A stretch of 64,000 bases of DNA from Paenibacillus sp. MSJ-34 (GCF_018918005.1 NZ_JAHLPR010000006.1:1-64000), one strand, 5' to 3'. Shown: positions 35,558-43,970, numbered from the stretch's first letter. Numbers and translations: made by a program. The notes: generated by a model not told the origin, from the sequence alone.

Positions 35558-36313
35558 ATGAACTTGGAGGAAGCGGTCTCGACTATCGTCCGCCAAGTCG
35601 TTGAAGAATTGCTGCGAAGCAAGGGGCAGATTCCCGCGCCGACAGACCGCGCCAAGGTGCTCGTCTTATTGGCAGACGGCTATGACGCTGCGCGAATTGA
35701 ACCGTTCATTCGCCATATTTCGGCTTTCTCCGAACCCGTTATCGGTCTTTGCGGCGACCGGCCGCTGCAGCCGTTCCCGGGGGACATCGGTTGCGCGACA
35801 ATCCGCTTGTCGAATGGCGATCGCCCTGGCTGGAAGGCTGCCGCGGACGAAGCTTCCGTCGTAGCGGCGCCGCAACTGACGATCGGTACGCTTGTGAGAA
35901 TATCGCAGCTAATCGACGAAGACGCTTTTGCCGGTACGATGGTCTATGCGATCGTGAGCGGGAAAGACGCGGTATTGTCCACCTCGCATCTTTTGCCGTC
36001 GGGGGCGGATCGCCTAAAGGTTCCGCCCGTTGTCATAGAGAAGGTCGCTTCGCATTGGCAACAGCTTGCGAAGTACGGCGTTCACGCGGAAGCCCTGCAT
36101 CAATTGCACCGGCTCGTCGAGACGCTGATCGCCGCTCCGCGCGCCGGACGGCGTCCGCTGGTGCACGCCAAACATGTGCGGGAGTGGGCGAAGGAAGGCG
36201 AGTCGCAAATCGCGCTTCCCGCAAGCGCATTGATTACCTCTCTGGCCCGCGAAGAGGCCGGCATGCTCGGACTTAGGCTTGTGCATGGAGAGAACGAGAG
36301 GAAGGAGGGGTGA
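35558..36313 (+). CDS. microcompartment-associated protein of unknown function (flavoprotein-like)
   Basis: Protein of 251 residues not firmly recognised. The N-terminus EEAVSTIVRQVVEELLRSK is an amphipathic helix like those that target cargo into shells, followed by a Gly/Pro-containing linker (GQIPAPTDR). The body has KVLVLLADGYDAARIEPFIRHI, then SVVAAPQLTIGTLVRISQLIDEDAF and VIEKVASHWQQLAKYGV. The alternating pattern and the VVAAPQLTIGTL segment faintly recall phosphopantothenoylcysteine decarboxylase-type flavoproteins seen in other microcompartment loci. It may therefore be a cofactor or electron-transfer partner. The following pentamer gene starts two bases after its stop. Confidence 0.6.
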   Translation: MNLEEAVSTIVRQVVEELLRSKGQIPAPTDRAKVLVLLADGYDAARIEPFIRHISAFSEPVIGLCGDRPLQPFPGDIGCATIRLSNGDRPGWKAAADEASVVAAPQLTIGTLVRISQLIDEDAFAGTMVYAIVSGKDAVLSTSHLLPSGADRLKVPPVVIEKVASHWQQLAKYGVHAEALHQLHRLVETLIAAPRAGRRPLVHAKHVREWAKEGESQIALPASALITSLAREEAGMLGLRLVHGENERKEG

Positions 36314-36314
36314 T

Positions 36315-36620
36315 ATGAACATCTGCCGGGTGATCGGCACCGTTGTTTCGACGACCAAGGACGAGAAACTGACGGGGAAAAAGCTGCTTGTCGTACAGCC
36401 TGTCGATATGATAACCCGCGCCCCCGACGGCAAAGCGTTGGTTGCGATCGATACGGTTCACGCGGGCAAAGGCGAGATCGTCATGACGGTCAGCGGCAGC
36501 TCGGCACGCCAGACGAAAGCCACGCAAGGAGTGCCGGTCGATGCGACGATTATCGCCATTGTCGACACCATCGAGATCGACGGGAAGGTGACGTACGATA
36601 AAATGAAAGAAGGTGAATAA
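36315..36620 (+). CDS. microcompartment pentamer shell protein (BMC-P, EutN/CcmL)
   Basis: Vertex-capping shell protein of 101 residues. The family fold is visible in MNICRVIGTVVSTTKDEKLTGKKLLVVQPVD, ALVAIDTVHAGKGEIVMTVSGSSAR and DATIIAIVDTIEI. The ATG at 36315 immediately follows the previous stop and AGGAGGGG. It is one of three distinct pentamers in this operon (others at 38875 and 39444), which differ enough to suggest different vertices or interfaces. Confidence 0.93.
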   Translation: MNICRVIGTVVSTTKDEKLTGKKLLVVQPVDMITRAPDGKALVAIDTVHAGKGEIVMTVSGSSARQTKATQGVPVDATIIAIVDTIEIDGKVTYDKMKEGE

Positions 36621-36622
36621 GC

Positions 36623-38044
36623 TTGAGTATTACGGAAGAAAGCATAAGATCCATTGTAGCCGAAGTCGTTAGCAAGTTGCGAGGAGACTTGGCGATGGCC
36701 GACCCGGATCCGCTCCTTCCCCCGTTGAATCACGGCGTGTTTGCTACAGTGGACGAAGCAGCCGAAGCCGCCAATGCCGCATTCGAACAATTTGCCTCAT
36801 TAACGTTAGCCAAGCGGGAGGCGATCATTTGGAAGATGAGGGAGACGAGTCTGTCCCATGCCGAGCGGCTGGCCGAGCTTGCCGTCAAGGAGACGGGACT
36901 CGGCAATGCGCAAGACAAAATCGCCAAGAATCGATTGGCGGCGCAGAAGACGCCGGGGCTGGAGGATCTGGTTTCGGAATCCTACACGGGGGACGACGGG
37001 TTAACGCTGCTGGAGTATTCTCCTCTCGGAGTGATCGGCGCTATCACGCCGGTAACCAATCCCGCGGCGACGATCATTAACAACAGCATCTCTATGGTAG
37101 CTGCGGGGAACGCGGTTGTTTTCAATCCTCATCCGAACGCCAAACGGGTTTCCATCGAAACGATGCAGTTGTTGAACCGGGCGATCGTCGAAGCCGGAGG
37201 TCCCGCAAATATGCTGACAAGCGTGCAAATACCGACAATGGAGACGAGCGGGGAAGTTATGAAGCATCCGCGCATTCATGCGTTAGCGGTAACGGGCGGC
37301 GGCGGGGTCGTGCAAGCGGCGCTTGCTTCCGGCAAGAAGGTAATTGCGGCGGGGCCGGGCAATCCTCCCGTGGTTGTAGACGAAACGGCGGATTTGGCGC
37401 AAGCGGGAAGAGATATCGTACTGGGGGCCAGCTTCGACAACAATGTATTGTGCACGGCGGAAAAAGAAGTTTTCGTCGTCGAATCGGCGGCGGACAGCCT
37501 GAAGGCGGAAATGATCGGAAATGGCGCTTACGAATTGCGCGGGCCGCAGTTGGAAAAGTTATTGGATCTGATTTTTATTAGAAATAGAGAGAAATGGATT
37601 CCCAATAAGGAATATGTGGGAAAAGACGCCAACCTTCTGCTGGAGAAAATTGGCGCAAAAACAAATCAAAATATCAAACTTATTATAGCAGAAACAGCGG
37701 AAGATCATCCACTTGTCCATACGGAAATGCTTATGCCTGTTCTTCCGATCGTCCGCGTGCCGAATGTAGAGGCGGCAATCCTTCTTGCGGTGAAAGCGGA
37801 GAAAGGCAATAAGCACACGGCGGTGATGCATTCGCAAAATATACGAAACCTGACGAAAATGGCCAGAGCCTTGCAGGCCACCATCTTTGTCAAAAACGGG
37901 CCCTCCTATGCCGGCTTGGGTTACGGGGGCGAAGGATTCGCTACATTGACGATCGCCGGTCCTACCGGGGAGGGATTGACATCCGCTCGCACGTTTACGC
38001 GGAAACGGAGATGCGTGCTTGTCGACGGCTTCCATATCGTTTAG
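36623..38044 (+). CDS. CoA-acylating aldehyde dehydrogenase (EutE/PduP type)
   Basis: Enzyme of 473 residues oxidising acetaldehyde to acetyl-CoA with NAD+ inside the shell. The N-terminal peptide TEESIRSIVAEVVSKLRG is a typical encapsulation helix, followed by a linker and the catalytic core. The catalytic Cys is about 277 in FDNNVLCTAEKEVFVVES. Other signatures are EYSPLGVIGAITPVTNPAATIINNSI, VVFNPHPNAKRVS and ALAVTGGGGVVQAAL. The start is a TTG at 36623 with GAAGGTG before it. DeoC releases acetaldehyde, its expected substrate. Confidence 0.93.
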   Translation: MSITEESIRSIVAEVVSKLRGDLAMADPDPLLPPLNHGVFATVDEAAEAANAAFEQFASLTLAKREAIIWKMRETSLSHAERLAELAVKETGLGNAQDKIAKNRLAAQKTPGLEDLVSESYTGDDGLTLLEYSPLGVIGAITPVTNPAATIINNSISMVAAGNAVVFNPHPNAKRVSIETMQLLNRAIVEAGGPANMLTSVQIPTMETSGEVMKHPRIHALAVTGGGGVVQAALASGKKVIAAGPGNPPVVVDETADLAQAGRDIVLGASFDNNVLCTAEKEVFVVESAADSLKAEMIGNGAYELRGPQLEKLLDLIFIRNREKWIPNKEYVGKDANLLLEKIGAKTNQNIKLIIAETAEDHPLVHTEMLMPVLPIVRVPNVEAAILLAVKAEKGNKHTAVMHSQNIRNLTKMARALQATIFVKNGPSYAGLGYGGEGFATLTIAGPTGEGLTSARTFTRKRRCVLVDGFHIV

Positions 38045-38119
38045 CGGGGTGTTGTGAAGATGGCCAAGAGAATGCCTAAGGAACGGCAAATCGCCGAAAT
38101 TAAAGGAGGAGCAGTCCAT

Positions 38120-38401
38120 ATGAAAGAAGCGTTGGGAATGATTGAAACGAGAGGTCTTGTGGGAGCGATCGAAGCGGCGGACGCGATGGTGAAGGCGGCA
38201 AACGTAACGTTGGTCGGGAAGGTTTTGACGGGCGGCGGATTGGTGACCGTAATGGTTCGCGGCGACGTCGGAGCCGTGAAAGCGGCAACGGAAGCGGGTT
38301 CCGAGGCTGCGCGCAGAGTCGGGGAATTAATTTCGGTGCATGTCATTCCAAGGCCTCACAACGAAGTAGAAGGAATCTTGCCTCAACCTAAAGCGGAGTA
38401 G
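38120..38401 (+). CDS. microcompartment hexamer shell protein (BMC-H)
   Basis: Shell-facet protein of 93 residues. The BMC fold is clear: [62 protein letters not shown], ending in [16 protein letters not shown]. The pore loop region contains GGGLV. The ATG at 38120 is eight bases after AAAGGAGG; the 75 bases before it have no good start. It is close to the second BMC-H at 39162 (about 70% identical by eye), so mixed facets are likely. Confidence 0.94.
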   Translation: MKEALGMIETRGLVGAIEAADAMVKAANVTLVGKVLTGGGLVTVMVRGDVGAVKAATEAGSEAARRVGELISVHVIPRPHNEVEGILPQPKAE

Positions 38402-38404
38402 CAT

Positions 38405-38866
38405 ATGAAAACAGTAATTATCGGTAGCGATCACGGAGGGTTCGAGCTGAAGGAAGATATCAAAACCTTTTTGGCCGGCCTGGGTTATCCGTTGATAGAT
38501 TTCGGCTGTTACGACAACAATTCGGTAGATTACCCCGATATCGCCTTTCTGGTCGCGGAAACGGTCGCCACGAGCGAGAATTATGCGGGCATTATGATTG
38601 ACGGCGTCGGCATCGGCAGCACAATGACGGCCAATAAAGTTCCGGGCATACGATGCGCCCTTTGCTGGGATGTCAGTTCGGCTATTAACAGCCGAGATCA
38701 CAATCATGCCAATATGCTCGCGATAGGAGGCCAAGTGCTGGGCAAAGGCCTGGCCAGACAGATCGTCAAGACATGGCTGGAAACCCCTTTCTCGGGGGGA
38801 AGGCATGACAAGCGGGTCACGAAAATCATGGAAATCGAGAGCCGTTTTCTGAAACGGTTCAGGTAG
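38405..38866 (+). CDS. rpiB: RpiB/LacAB-family sugar-phosphate isomerase with Asp66 in place of Cys
   Basis: Isomerase of 153 residues of the RpiB family: IIGSDHGGFELKEDIKTFL at the N-terminus, SVDYPDIAFLVAE, ANKVPGIRCALCWDVSSAINSRDHNHANMLAIGG. The ring-opening His is at 99. The catalytic Cys66 of E. coli RpiB is replaced by Asp66 (GIMIDGVGIGSTM). Actinobacterial RpiB also lacks that Cys but uses a Glu elsewhere, so activity could remain with altered chemistry or substrate. No N-terminal targeting peptide is seen; the C-terminal helix VTKIMEIESRFLKRF could serve instead. It starts three bases after the BMC-H stop. Confidence 0.88.
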   Translation: MKTVIIGSDHGGFELKEDIKTFLAGLGYPLIDFGCYDNNSVDYPDIAFLVAETVATSENYAGIMIDGVGIGSTMTANKVPGIRCALCWDVSSAINSRDHNHANMLAIGGQVLGKGLARQIVKTWLETPFSGGRHDKRVTKIMEIESRFLKRFR

Positions 38867-38874
38867 GAGGCCGT

Positions 38875-39165
38875 ATGTTTCTGGGCAAAGTTGTCGGCTC
38901 GGTGGTATGCACTCATAAGGACGAAAGCCTGTCGGGTTTGAAGCTTTTGGTGATTCAACCTATGAAGGATGCAGAGAGGGAGGCGGGGAAACGAGTTGTT
39001 GCTATCGACACGATCGGCGTGTCCGGTTACGGGGATCTGGTATATTTGGCGAAAAGCAGGGAGTCCGGTCTTCCGCTCGGATTGGAACTGGTGGCGGCCG
39101 ACGCCGGCATTATGGGGATAGTGGACCACTATCATACGATAAAAACAGGGAGGGGCAGAATATGA
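38875..39165 (+). CDS. microcompartment pentamer shell protein (BMC-P)
   Basis: Vertex protein of 96 residues: [54 protein letters not shown] and [13 protein letters not shown]. It is the second of three pentamers. It ends in a four-base overlap (ATGA) with the following hexamer gene, giving coupled translation. The ribosome site is AGGAGG. Confidence 0.93.
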   Translation: MFLGKVVGSVVCTHKDESLSGLKLLVIQPMKDAEREAGKRVVAIDTIGVSGYGDLVYLAKSRESGLPLGLELVAADAGIMGIVDHYHTIKTGRGRI

Positions 39166-39437
39166 ATAATGCCTTGGGAATGATTGAGACGAAAGGTATG
39201 GTCGGCGCGGTCGAAGCGTTGGACGCGATGGTCAAGGCCGCCAATGTGACGGTTGCCGGCAAAGTAACGGTCGGCGGCGGATTGGTTGCGGTATTCGTAA
39301 GAGGAGACGTAGGAGCCGTTAAAGCGGCGACCGATGCCGGAGCGGAAGCGGCGCAACGGGTAGGCGAATTGATATCGGTTCATGTGATCCCGCGGCCGCA
39401 TCACGAGATCGAACAGATATTGCCGAAATTGGCTTAA
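39162..39437 (+). CDS. microcompartment hexamer shell protein (BMC-H)
   Basis: Shell-facet protein of 91 residues: [90 protein letters not shown]. It is closely related to the BMC-H at 38120. No trimeric (BMC-T) gene exists in the operon, so the shell is built from single-domain hexamers and pentamers only, unless a trimer is encoded elsewhere. Confidence 0.94.
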   Translation: MNNALGMIETKGMVGAVEALDAMVKAANVTVAGKVTVGGGLVAVFVRGDVGAVKAATDAGAEAAQRVGELISVHVIPRPHHEIEQILPKLA

Positions 39438-39443
39438 TGCCTT

Positions 39444-39731
39444 ATGAAACTAGGAAGGGTTCTAGGGAACATCGTGGCGACCGTGAAAACGGGCAGTCAT
39501 CATGGCTGCAAATTGATGGTCGTCGAGCCTGTCGATGAACGCGGAAATAGCTGTGGAGATCCGTTCATCGCGGTAGATTGCTCTCATGCCGGAGAAGGGG
39601 ATCTGGTCCTCGTCGTAGAGGAAGGAGGATCCGCGCGCGAAGCGATGAAGCGGCCCGATGCGGCCGTTGACGCGGTAATTGTCGGGGTTGTCGATCGTTT
39701 TGACGATGCAAGCAGACCAACATTGGAATAA
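39444..39731 (+). CDS. microcompartment pentamer shell protein (BMC-P)
   Basis: Third vertex protein, 95 residues: [59 protein letters not shown] and [13 protein letters not shown]. It starts six bases after the BMC-H stop, with no strong ribosome site, so it probably depends on coupling. It is the most divergent of the three pentamers (His-His in the first loop). Confidence 0.92.
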   Translation: MKLGRVLGNIVATVKTGSHHGCKLMVVEPVDERGNSCGDPFIAVDCSHAGEGDLVLVVEEGGSAREAMKRPDAAVDAVIVGVVDRFDDASRPTLE

Positions 39732-39751
39732 GACGAAATGAGGGGAACATA

Positions 39752-40570
39752 TTGGAAGTAGAGAGTTTAGTTCAACAGATTACGCAAAAAGTGATGGAGC
39801 AAATCGCCAAGCAAGCGGAAACCGCGGCCCCCAACCGTTCCGTGTCCAACGAATCCGTTCGAGGCTTCGGCCAGTATCCGTCGCAGAACAATATGTTGAC
39901 CGGACCGGAAATCGCGCGCAAGATCGATCATACGTTGCTGAAACCGGAATGTACGAGAGACGAGATCGTTGCGCTATGCGAGGAAGCGAAGCAATACGGC
40001 TTTGCAACGGTATGCGTCAATCCCTACTGGGTGCCGGTGGCGGCGAAGGAATTAGCCGGGACGAAAACCGGCGTTACGACGGTGGTCGGTTTTCCGCTCG
40101 GAGCGACGAGTTCTTTTGCCAAAATTGCGGAGGCGAGAGACGCCATTGCTAGCGGAGCTACGGAAATCGACATGGTATTGAATATCGGAGCGATGAAATC
40201 GGGAGATTTGGATACGGTTAAGAAGGATATAGAGGGTGTCGTTCTTGCTTGCAGAGGACAAGCGGTCGTTAAAGTGATTCTGGAGACGTGCCTGCTTACG
40301 GATGAAGAGAAGGCGAAGGCTTGCGCGATTGCCAAAATGGCCGGCGCGGACTTCGTCAAAACGTCAACAGGCTTCGGTTCAGGCGGGGCGACGGTGGAAG
40401 ATGTCGCATTAATGCGTAAAACGGTCGGTCCCGAGATGGGAGTGAAGGCGTCAGGCGGTGTCAGGGATATCGACGTTGCGCGCCGGTTGATCGCAGCGGG
40501 GGCCAATCGTCTCGGAGCGAGCGCAAGCGTGGCGGTAGTGACGGGCGGCAAGGGCAAAGAAGGGTACTGA
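39752..40570 (+). CDS. deoC: deoxyribose-phosphate aldolase with encapsulation peptide
   Basis: Class I aldolase of 272 residues splitting 2-deoxyribose-5-phosphate into acetaldehyde and glyceraldehyde-3-phosphate. The signature enzyme of this shell, it carries an N-terminal extension ([18 protein letters not shown] plus a linker, about 1-48) absent from housekeeping DeoC. The core begins [18 protein letters not shown]. Catalytic residues are Asp140 (EIDMVLN), the Schiff-base Lys203 (FVKTSTGFG) and Lys232 (GVKASGG). The start is a TTG at 39752 with GAGGGG upstream. It ends the operon; no strong terminator was seen directly behind it. Confidence 0.94.
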   Translation: MEVESLVQQITQKVMEQIAKQAETAAPNRSVSNESVRGFGQYPSQNNMLTGPEIARKIDHTLLKPECTRDEIVALCEEAKQYGFATVCVNPYWVPVAAKELAGTKTGVTTVVGFPLGATSSFAKIAEARDAIASGATEIDMVLNIGAMKSGDLDTVKKDIEGVVLACRGQAVVKVILETCLLTDEEKAKACAIAKMAGADFVKTSTGFGSGGATVEDVALMRKTVGPEMGVKASGGVRDIDVARRLIAAGANRLGASASVAVVTGGKGKEGY

Positions 40571-40741
40571 AGTTAAGCAAGGAATGGAATCGGTTGTGAT
40601 GTCTTACGGCGCATGAATGGCGATCCGATCGGAATCTTAACGGATTAGTAGCGGCATAATGTGGGACATGTTATAATTAATTCTATGGACTATGAATAGT
40701 GGTGGAATTGGCGGCCACGGCGCAGCTTCCAGAAGGGGGTG

Positions 40742-40807
40742 ATGCCGATGGTCGTAATTGCGGCGTTTTATGACGTGCTGCGTTGGATTATAACGATACA
40801 AGCCTAG
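40742..40807 (+). CDS. possible small hydrophobic peptide (type I toxin-like locus)
   Basis: A 21-residue ORF (MPMVVIAAFYDVLRWIITIQA) with a strong ribosome site (AAGGGGGTG) in the 590-bp gap after deoC. A frame overlapping its end reads a basic tail (FVIRKFYRWARRKFRCKRK), as if a short toxin had been split by a frameshift. A long hairpin with CCACCG/CGGTGG follows. Layout (strong ribosome site, tiny hydrophobic peptide, stable hairpin) recalls type I toxins of Bacillus, but there is no clear family match and no antisense promoter was identified. The rest of 40571-41158 holds no other gene. Confidence 0.3.
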   Translation: MPMVVIAAFYDVLRWIITIQA

Positions 40808-40860
40808 TGTTTGTTATTCGAAAGTTCTATCGTTGGGCGCGTCGTAAGTTCCGCTGCAAG

Positions 40861-40911
40861 CGAAAAACCACCGCTAAATAGGTTGGAGAGCCTGGACGGT
40901 GGTTTCGCTTT
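40861..40911 (+). terminator. hairpin/terminator after the small ORF
   Basis: CGAAA plus CCACCG (40861-40873) pair with CGGTGG plus TTTCG (40897-40907) around a 23-base loop. The T-tract is weak (GCTTTGC). Confidence 0.55.
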
Positions 40912-40964
40912 GCATTAACATTTAGTGCTTGCGCGCCGTGGTGTTCCATATCCTTTTCTGGTCC

Positions 40965-41000
40965 TAAGAGTCTTCAACGTTCCAGCGGTGAAGACTCTTA
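40965..41000. repeat. 12-bp perfect inverted repeat
   Basis: TAAGAGTCTTCA (40965-40976) and TGAAGACTCTTA (40989-41000) with a 12-base loop. No T-run follows on either strand. It could belong to the small-ORF locus or mark the end of a transcript on the opposite strand. Confidence 0.5.
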
Positions 41001-41158
41001 TTAGTATTCGGCAGCAGTGACCAACTTCATACGCAAACAACTGAATAGAATATTAACTACTACGTTAAACGTAGTATAACACAGTTCTTCGAACGAGTAC
41101 AATCAAGTTATAGATAAATCGATTGAATGTCCTGCCCGGTTTGTCCAACCGGCAGGGA

Positions 41159-41752
41159 TTAGCCCGGCAGGCCGGCAGCCGGATCGACAACTTGAGCCAT
41201 TGTGAACGAAACCCATGGAAGGCGGTCCGATTGGACCGTCTCTTCTCTGTCGTATACCGTGTCGAGTTCATATCGGTTATCTGCTTCCGACAGCACATAC
41301 TGCTCCAGCGATTCATGCGCAGGGTCGACGATCCAATATTCCGGGATGCGATAAGCGGCGTATGTTCTTAATTTGTTTTGTTTATCGCGCTTAACGGAAT
41401 GAGGAGATATAACTTCCACGACCAAATCGGGAATGCCTTCGATTCCTCTCCGTGTGATGATATCCATTCGGCTGCGATGGATCATCACTAGATCCGGCTG
41501 GCGAACCTCTGTATTCGATAAAATAAGGTCGATTGGCGACACGAAAAGGATATATTCCGATTGACAAGTGTTCGAAAGCAGTGTTGAGATATTGGTAACG
41601 ATCACCTGATGCTTAGGCGTCGGCGCGGGAGTCATCAGTTCCAATACTCCGTCGGCCAGTTCATAACGTTTGCCGTCATCGGGCAATTGCGCATAATCGT
41701 CATACGTGGCGGGCTGTTCTTTTATGATTGGCTTCTTATCGTTCGGCTTCAT
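41159..41752 (-). CDS. Uma2-family (DUF820) putative endonuclease
   Basis: Protein of about 197 residues of the Uma2 family, a PD-(D/E)xK nuclease-fold group often linked to mobile DNA. Signatures are PATYDDYAQLPDDGKRYELADGVLELM, HQVIVTNISTLL, EVRQPDLVMIH, the E-x-I/V core DLVVEVISPHSVKRDKQNKLRTYAAYRIPEYWIVDP. The ATG at 41752 is eight bases from GGGGAGG. Family members have no proven substrate. It stands alone and diverges from the metallo-beta-lactamase-fold gene. Confidence 0.88.
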   Translation of the reverse strand: MKPNDKKPIIKEQPATYDDYAQLPDDGKRYELADGVLELMTPAPTPKHQVIVTNISTLLSNTCQSEYILFVSPIDLILSNTEVRQPDLVMIHRSRMDIITRRGIEGIPDLVVEVISPHSVKRDKQNKLRTYAAYRIPEYWIVDPAHESLEQYVLSEADNRYELDTVYDREETVQSDRLPWVSFTMAQVVDPAAGLPG

Positions 41753-41842
41753 ATTATAATACCTCCCCAATCATTGCTATCATTGCCATTGTATCAAACA
41801 TTAGTTCGCGTAATCAATCTTATTCCCGAAGAGGTGATTTTG

Positions 41843-42673
41843 ATGATTCAATATTCGGACGAGCGAGTTGCCGTTTTCCAAAGCGCATTGTTTCAGACCA
41901 CTTCCACCGTGGTCAACCTCGACGACGGCATATTCATCGTAGATCCGACATGGCTGCCTGCGGAAATTATCGAAATTCAGGGCCATGTGAAATCGATCCA
42001 AGGCAATAAGCAATGTTATCTTTTGTTTACTCATGGCGATTTCGATCACATTATAGGATATAACGCTTTCCCTGGAGCCATAACGATCGGCAGCGCCAGG
42101 CTGCTGAATCATCCGAATAAGGAAGGAACGGTCGGAGAGATCAAGGATTTCGACGCCAAGTATTACATTGTCCGCGAATATGAGATCGAATTCCCTCAGC
42201 TCGATATCGTTGTGAAGCGGGACGGTCAGCAAGTTGCGATCGGATCCACCAATCTGACATTTTATTTGGCTCCGGGCCATACCGCAGACGGTTTGTTTAC
42301 CTTCGTTGATTCTATAGGCATATGGCTGGCGGGAGATTATTTATCCGACATCGAACTGCCATATATTTATCATAGCGCGATTGCGTACGAACAGACGTTA
42401 AAGAAGGCGGAGAAGTTGATGAGCGCACACGACATTAAGTTGTTAATCCCGGGTCATGGGCGGCATACTGCCGATCGTTCCGAAATGGCCGAGCGGATTG
42501 CGGTGTCGCTCGATTATTTGGAACGTTTGAAGCAGGCTGTTACGAACGGCGATGAATCCGCGATTGCGAAAATGGAGAGCGAACATCGATTTTTGTCGGA
42601 TTTTACGAAGCATTGCCATAAGGGTAACATCGACATCATTCGCAAAGAATTTGCCGGGGAGTTGCGGCTCTGA
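41843..42673 (+). CDS. metallo-beta-lactamase-fold hydrolase
   Basis: Protein of 276 residues. The metal-site motif reads LLFTHGDFDHIIGY, that is H-x-D-x-D-H with Asp replacing the second His of HxHxDH. Further ligands are likely in APGHTADGLFTF and LLIPGHGRHT. The N-terminus FQTTSTVVNLDDGIFIVDP is typical of the fold. The ATG at 41843 follows GAAGAGGTG; upstream in-frame sequence overlaps the Uma2 promoter. The C-terminal helices (SLDYLERLKQAV...) are an extension. The substrate is unknown. Confidence 0.85.
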   Translation: MIQYSDERVAVFQSALFQTTSTVVNLDDGIFIVDPTWLPAEIIEIQGHVKSIQGNKQCYLLFTHGDFDHIIGYNAFPGAITIGSARLLNHPNKEGTVGEIKDFDAKYYIVREYEIEFPQLDIVVKRDGQQVAIGSTNLTFYLAPGHTADGLFTFVDSIGIWLAGDYLSDIELPYIYHSAIAYEQTLKKAEKLMSAHDIKLLIPGHGRHTADRSEMAERIAVSLDYLERLKQAVTNGDESAIAKMESEHRFLSDFTKHCHKGNIDIIRKEFAGELRL

Positions 42674-42760
42674 ACGGGCAGGCAATATGCGGAATAATTG
42701 CTCGCGCACTCGGGGATAATGACCTTGAAAACGAAAATATTCAAGGAGATGCTGCATCCA

Positions 42761-43204
42761 ATGGCTTTAGTTCCATACGAACCGTTCCGTCGTCTTGAAA
42801 ATATGAGACGGGAATTAGACCGTTTTTTCACGAATGATTTTCCCGATTTCAGAACCGCATTTTCCCAACATACGGGCAATATGAATGTAGACGTATACGA
42901 AACCGAGAATGAAGTTGTCGCCACATGCGACATACCGGGTTTGGAGAAAAAAGAGGATGTCAATATCGACATTGAAAACAACGTCCTTTCCATCAGCGGA
43001 ACGATTAACAAAGTCAACGAAGTGCAAGAAGAGCAAATGCATCGGCAAGAACGGTTTTTCGGCCGGTTTCACCGCTCGATCAGCTTGCCATCAAACGTAT
43101 CTTCCGAAGGAATCCAGGCGAAGTACAAAAACGGGGTTCTGGAGATCCATATGCCGAAAGTGCAAGGAGATACCAAAAAAAGAATCGACGTTCAATTTCA
43201 TTGA
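42761..43204 (+). CDS. small heat-shock protein Hsp20
   Basis: ATP-independent chaperone of 147 residues. The N-terminal arm is PYEPFRRLENMRRELDRFF. The alpha-crystallin domain has NVDVYETENEVVATCDIPGLEKKEDVNIDIENNVLSISG, FHRSISLPSNV and the conserved AKYKNGVLEIHMPK. The C-terminal I-x-V (RIDVQFH) fits the oligomerisation motif. The ATG at 42761 lies twelve bases after AAGGAG. It is a single-gene unit with a terminator just behind. Confidence 0.93.
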   Translation: MALVPYEPFRRLENMRRELDRFFTNDFPDFRTAFSQHTGNMNVDVYETENEVVATCDIPGLEKKEDVNIDIENNVLSISGTINKVNEVQEEQMHRQERFFGRFHRSISLPSNVSSEGIQAKYKNGVLEIHMPKVQGDTKKRIDVQFH

Positions 43205-43229
43205 GATGCGAAAATTTTTCAGCAAATGG

Positions 43230-43258
43230 CCTATCTGTTTCGTACAGATCGGTTTTTT
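43230..43258 (+). terminator. hsp20 terminator
   Basis: CCTATCTGT pairs with ACAGATCGG (one mismatch) followed by seven T. The remaining 43260-43482 shows no gene. Confidence 0.8.
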
Positions 43259-43482
43259 TGCGTTGGTAATTCCTTACAATTGAAAAAATATAAAAGTGTT
43301 GTTCTAACTGCTTGTATTGAACGAATACCCATTAACAAAGCGATATGCCGCACAACCGGAGCAGGCATGGAACATACGGTTTCGTGAAAAACACCTCTTT
43401 TGGGGGATGGCGAGATATGCTTGTATCTTTTAGAATTAATCCCTGTTAAGTACGACAATGGAAAAGAGGGTTCGTAATACGT

Positions 43483-43860
43483 ATGAAATCTGTCATGGTT
43501 GTAGATGACGAAGTTTTCGCAAGGACCATGTTGAAATCCGTATTGACATCCAACGGATTTCGAATTGCGGCCGAAGCCGCTGACGGCGACGAAGCCGTAG
43601 CTCTCTACCAAAAAGTGAGACCCGACCTCGTAACGATGGACATTGCGATGCCGGGCATGGATGGATTAACCGCGCTGAAACGAATAAAAGGACTGGACCC
43701 GCACGCCAAGATTATTATGTGTTCTGCGATTCAGCAGAAAACGATCATCCTGGAGGCGATCCGTCTAGGGGCCAAAGATTATATCGTGAAACCGTGCCAT
43801 GGCGCGGAAATCATAGAAACAATAGACAAACTATTGGCCTCGAAACCGGGAATGCTGTAA
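43483..43860 (+). CDS. CheY-like single-domain response regulator
   Basis: Stand-alone receiver of 125 residues: VMVVDDEVFARTMLKSVL with the acidic pair, phospho-acceptor Asp53 in LVTMDIAMPGMDGLTAL, Thr/Ser region IIMCSAIQQ and the conserved Lys in DYIVKPCHGAEI. With no output domain it probably acts by protein contact, as CheY or Spo0F do. No kinase is adjacent. It sits directly upstream of the c-di-GMP-controlled adhesin but is separated from it by a promoter and riboswitch. Confidence 0.92.
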   Translation: MKSVMVVDDEVFARTMLKSVLTSNGFRIAAEAADGDEAVALYQKVRPDLVTMDIAMPGMDGLTALKRIKGLDPHAKIIMCSAIQQKTIILEAIRLGAKDYIVKPCHGAEIIETIDKLLASKPGML

Positions 43861-43896
43861 AAAATGAAAATTATTACAAAAATTTCATTATGACAG

Positions 43897-43925
43897 TTGA
43901 CAAAAGTCATTTAGTAAAATATATT
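43897..43925 (+). promoter_or_regulatory. adhesin promoter
   Basis: A near-consensus sigma-A promoter: TTGACA (43897-43902), 17-base spacer, TATATT (43920-43925). The start would fall near 43932, giving a leader of about 275 bases that contains the riboswitch and terminator. Confidence 0.85.
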
Positions 43926-43970
43926 AAAATTGGCAACATAAATATAGGACTATTGTACTAATGTAAAATT

